A stretch of 46,345 bases of DNA, taken from the NCBI GenBank assembly GCA_964550025.1, contig CAZJYI010000089.1:1-46345 (forward strand), in the 5' to 3' direction. The position numbers and the translations under genes were made by a program. Under the pieces are notes generated by a model that made no database searches, had not been told where the DNA came from, and worked only from the letters and a program-made list of their open reading frames with translations. How positions within the stretch are numbered: position 1 is the stretch's first letter; the number at the start of each line of letters is the position of its first letter. The DNA comes from CAZJYI01 sp964550025. GTDB taxonomy: Bacteria > Verrucomicrobiota > Kiritimatiellia > UBA8416 > CAYOBW01. Shown piece by piece: positions 44,047 through 46,345 of this stretch.

Positions 44047-44798
44047 GCGGCCGCCGTCCGCACTGATTTGGAACAGCTCCGAAACGTCCCCGTTTCGTTC
44101 AGTTTCTCCGGCACGCCGCCGCCGATCGGGACGCCGTAAAGCTCGAAGACGTCGTCCGTGTCCTGGTCGGCAACATAGACCACCCGTTTCCCGTCCGCGG
44201 TAATTGCATACCCCTCGGCAACGTCCGCGGTGTCGGCAAACGCGCCGTTCAGCCTGGCAACCGTGCCGCCCTCAATCGGCACGCCGTAGAGCTCGATAAC
44301 GCCTGCCCTGTCCTGCTCGGCACGGTAGACAACATGGCTGCCGTCCGGGCTGACCAGGTAGTCCAGAACGCCGGCACCGATGACAGACGTGCTGTTCAGC
44401 TTCACCGGATCGCCGCCCGCAATCGGAACGCTGTAAAGCTCAACCCTGCCAACGGCGTCCTGGTTTGCCCAATAGACCACGCGGGTCCCGTCCGCACTGA
44501 TCTGACAGTCGAAGACGGCCCCGCCCGCCACGAGCGTGCCGCTCAGCTTGACCGGCACACCGCCTGTGCTCGCGACACTGTACAGCTCGGGGACACCGGC
44601 AGTATCCTGGCCGGCCCGGTACACCACGCGGTTCCCGTCCGGACTGAACTGGTAATCCGAGACGTCCCCCTCGATGGCGGTGAACTCTATGTCGAGCTTG
44701 CGCGGGTAGGTCGTCTGACCCGGGCACGTTGTGCAGACACTCAGGGAGAGTGCGGCGAGGAGAACGCAGATTCCGAATGGCACGAAGGATGTCTTCAT
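43968..44798 (-). CDS. Propeller-type repeat protein, N-terminal portion (signal peptide, 4 repeats)
   Basis: The frame starts MKTSFVPFGICVLLAALSLS at 44798, a signal peptide, with GGAGGG ten bases upstream. It carries four repeats (for example RVVYRAGQDTAGVPELYSVA, RVVYVADQDTDDVFELYGVP) and then leaves the repeat pattern after PEKLNET. At that point the neighbouring unit has 19 bases between ACGTCCCC and TTCAG on the plus strand, while here there are only six (GTTTCG): a 13-base loss that shifts the frame. The rest of this frame to 43968 is out-of-frame readthrough. Together with the portion to 40558 it would be an about 1440-residue protein with 18 repeats. Confidence 0.8.
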   Translation of the reverse strand: MKTSFVPFGICVLLAALSLSVCTTCPGQTTYPRKLDIEFTAIEGDVSDYQFSPDGNRVVYRAGQDTAGVPELYSVASTGGVPVKLSGTLVAGGAVFDCQISADGTRVVYWANQDAVGRVELYSVPIAGGDPVKLNSTSVIGAGVLDYLVSPDGSHVVYRAEQDRAGVIELYGVPIEGGTVARLNGAFADTADVAEGYAITADGKRVVYVADQDTDDVFELYGVPIGGGVPEKLNETGTFRSCSKSVRTAAAWSIVPMRRPTTSTSFSAYRWRGASW

Positions 44799-44909
44799 GG
44801 TGGCATGTCCCTCCTTATGTCTGGGAAATTTATGGGACGAAGCCCGGAAGGTCAAGCCTAGCGACAAAAGGGCGCGCGGAGGCGGCAAGACCGGGCGGCG
44901 ACACGCTCT

Positions 44910-45713
44910 TCAACGGCTCCGCTGTCGGCTCCGTGAGGGATGTCCCCGACCCCGAGCGCTAGGCTTCTGCGCAGGCTTGGAGGCGGCCGACCGGCGGCGG
45001 ATGACCCATGCCATGGTGCAGATCCCGAGCGCGAAACCGCATCCGAAGACGGACCAGAAGAGCCACGGGCCTTTGCCCTCGAGGCCATGGCGCAAGGTCA
45101 TACCGAAGATGGCCGTGAGGGCCATGAGCGGGAACGTGACGGCGGCCAGGATATTGAGCTTGTGTTGGGCCTGGGCCATCTCACCGGCCTTGCCGGCCTG
45201 TGCTTCGGCGTTGCGCGCCATACGGTAGTCGAGGGCCAATTTTGCATCCGCAAGCAGCAACTCGAAGCAGCGCGAAATCTCGTAGGCTTCGTCGCGAACC
45301 GCGATCAGGTATTGATCCTCGCGGACCAGCGCGCGTGCGGATTGCAGGGCGTTGTAGAGGTTGGTCGACGCGCGGTTCAAAGGCGTGAGCCTCTCGAGAA
45401 GGTCAAAGAGCGCCGTGGCTCCTGTCGCCGCGTCGAGTGCCGCGTCACACTCCTCGTATATCTTGCGATAGGCAGACAGCAATTGCTGCAGGCGCGGTTC
45501 GCCGTCCGGCTTCCCGTTGCAGAGCAGTCTGCCGTCCGGCGGACGCAGGAAGACGACGTGTTCACGGGTGGTGCTTTCCGGCACGGGCGGCGCGTGCGTG
45601 ACAACGAGCAAGTGCCCGGCCTCAAAGATCGCGCGTTGCCGGCCGTAGGTTGCGTCACCCAGCCGGAGCTCGATCTCCTCGGGCAGCTGCCAGTCGTATT
45701 GCCGTCGTCGCAC
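44910..45713 (-). CDS. CorA-like membrane protein
   Basis: The 267-aa product has a long soluble helical N-terminal domain (QLLSAYRKIYEECDAAL, YNALQSARALVREDQYLIA) and two C-terminal membrane helices (~190-208 and ~218-240), as in CorA-type Mg transporters. The helix before the first membrane segment and KLNILAAVTFPLMALTAIFGM match the family. The canonical GMN loop is FGMT here, so the ion-selective Asn is replaced. The start is GTG at 45713 with GGAGAG five bases upstream. It may be an altered transporter or a structural relative. It is downstream of the palindrome at 45835-46026 and convergent with nothing. Confidence 0.7.
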   Translation of the reverse strand: MRRRQYDWQLPEEIELRLGDATYGRQRAIFEAGHLLVVTHAPPVPESTTREHVVFLRPPDGRLLCNGKPDGEPRLQQLLSAYRKIYEECDAALDAATGATALFDLLERLTPLNRASTNLYNALQSARALVREDQYLIAVRDEAYEISRCFELLLADAKLALDYRMARNAEAQAGKAGEMAQAQHKLNILAAVTFPLMALTAIFGMTLRHGLEGKGPWLFWSVFGCGFALGICTMAWVIRRRSAASKPAQKPSARGRGHPSRSRQRSR

Positions 45714-45834
45714 GGAACTCTCCAGGTATCTTCACTCGGTAATCGCATCGTGCCAGAAAGGGAGGCGTTGGGCCAGTAATTTACCAGAGCCCGTCCGAAG
45801 ACCGGTGCAGATGAAGAAAGTGGGCGCTCCCTGG
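45714..45834. other. Intergenic region upstream of the CorA-like gene
   Basis: It presumably holds the promoter of the minus-strand gene. I see no clear boxes. Confidence 0.3.
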
Positions 45835-46026
45835 AATCCCCGCCCCTTGCGGGCGGGAAGGTTCAGGATAGTGACCTACTCGGCAATTCCACCTCAATTC
45901 TGAGCCCGTGGCGAACGAGTAGAAGAGCTTCGCACCTTTCTCGTTCGCGGTGGGCTCAAGAAGACGTGGTGGTAACCGTATGTAGCGGGCGAACCTGAAG
46001 CTCCCCGCCCGCAAGGGGCGGGGATT
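45835..46026. repeat. 192-bp nested imperfect palindrome
   Basis: The outer arms (45835-45866 and 45995-46026) are reverse complements over 32 bases with few mismatches, each holding its own hairpin (CCCGCCC...GGGCGGG). Inner arms (45901-45919 and 45958-45940) are reverse complements over 19 bases with three mismatches. Both pairs have almost the same centre, near 45930. Nothing in the centre looks coding. It resembles a REP-pair (REPIN) or a small non-autonomous element. Confidence 0.65.
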
Positions 46027-46345
46027 CTCTTGTCCGGCGCACGACAGGGCGCCGCCCACGGCCTCCGCCCACCGTCCTCGGACTTGCGCCTTGAACGGAC
46101 GGAAACGTCGTGACAACGTCTCGAATGCGATGAGGTGGCCTGAGACAACGCGGATGCGACGTGGACTACGTGGAGATCGCCGGCGGGGAGCACTGCGCCC
46201 CGCTAGAACCAGCAGACCACGCTCGCCGCCTGACGTTTCTCACACGTGCCTCGGATCCTTGATCTTGCCCGGGGCAGATGGGGTTGTTACGGGGCGCATG
46301 GCAGTTGCGTGGGTTGATTCCCCAAAGAGCTGACAGGCGAGTTTC
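46027..46345. other. End of window without recognisable gene
   Basis: Open frames here are short and overlap; none resembles a known family. Confidence 0.4.

Noticed and set aside
41935..44139. 734-aa open frame antisense to the propeller-repeat gene
   Set aside because: Its regularity is the mirror of the repeats on the minus strand; it has no start signal or known domain.

Overview
This is a GC-rich window from a bacterial chromosome. Several traits fit the Verrucomicrobiota/Kiritimatiellota/Lentisphaerota group: very large secreted proteins built from calcium-binding 'DSDGDG' repeats, LamG and C-type-lectin-like domains; a GH29 fucosidase remnant; an SBBP propeller; and a repeat protein with autotransporter-associated strands. 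The taxonomic call is an inference from protein style; there is no rRNA or housekeeping marker.

Layout. 0.3-2.7 kb (minus): ADP-ribosylglycohydrolase, a 103-aa unknown and a PD-(D/E)XK nuclease-like protein. 3.1-3.9 kb (minus): an unknown helical protein. 4.0-7.9 kb (plus): a compact cassette of a sigma-region-4-like HTH protein, a large serine recombinase, a ParB-N protein and a RepB-C-terminal-domain protein. 8.0-10.65 kb (minus): a metallo-beta-lactamase-fold hydrolase and a DUF6236-like protein. 10.7-12.3 kb (minus): a transposase-like protein of an unclassified family with a perfect hairpin right after its stop. 12.35-12.7 kb: a four-helix-bundle (S23/IVP) gene. 12.9-15.0 kb (minus): a tightly coupled HNH nuclease and PD-(D/E)XK nuclease pair. 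15.0-15.4 kb: decayed GH29 fucosidase. 15.55-30.46 kb (plus): a four-gene secreted-protein operon in which two paralogous TSP3/C-lectin giants flank an RHS protein and a small secreted protein. 30.6-32.2 kb (minus): an Xre-ImmA/IrrE plus PIN-domain pair that looks like a toxin-antitoxin or stress module. 32.5 kb: a 60-nt 3' fragment of a tRNA-Arg(CCG), a likely integration scar. 33.0-36.9 kb (plus): a truncated GNAT, small membrane proteins, a one-subdomain MreB-like protein, a DUF2809 protein and an NAD-dependent epimerase. 37.0-37.2 kb: a broken lipoprotein gene. 37.3-40.4 kb (minus): a 715-aa membrane protein, a zinc-ribbon protein and a lipoprotein. 40.6-44.8 kb (minus): an 18-unit propeller-type repeat protein split by a 13-nt deletion. 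44.9-45.7 kb: a CorA-like membrane protein. 45.8-46.0 kb: a nested palindrome.

Reading. The left 32.5 kb is dense in recombinase, partition-like, nuclease, toxin-antitoxin and RHS genes, and ends at a tRNA 3' fragment whose orientation places an inserted element to its left. The right part looks more like ordinary chromosome, with some decay. The best candidates for undescribed biology are the recombinase-ParB-RepB cassette, the unclassified transposase-like gene, and the RHS operon with its two YD-containing paralogues. Function statements for these are inference.
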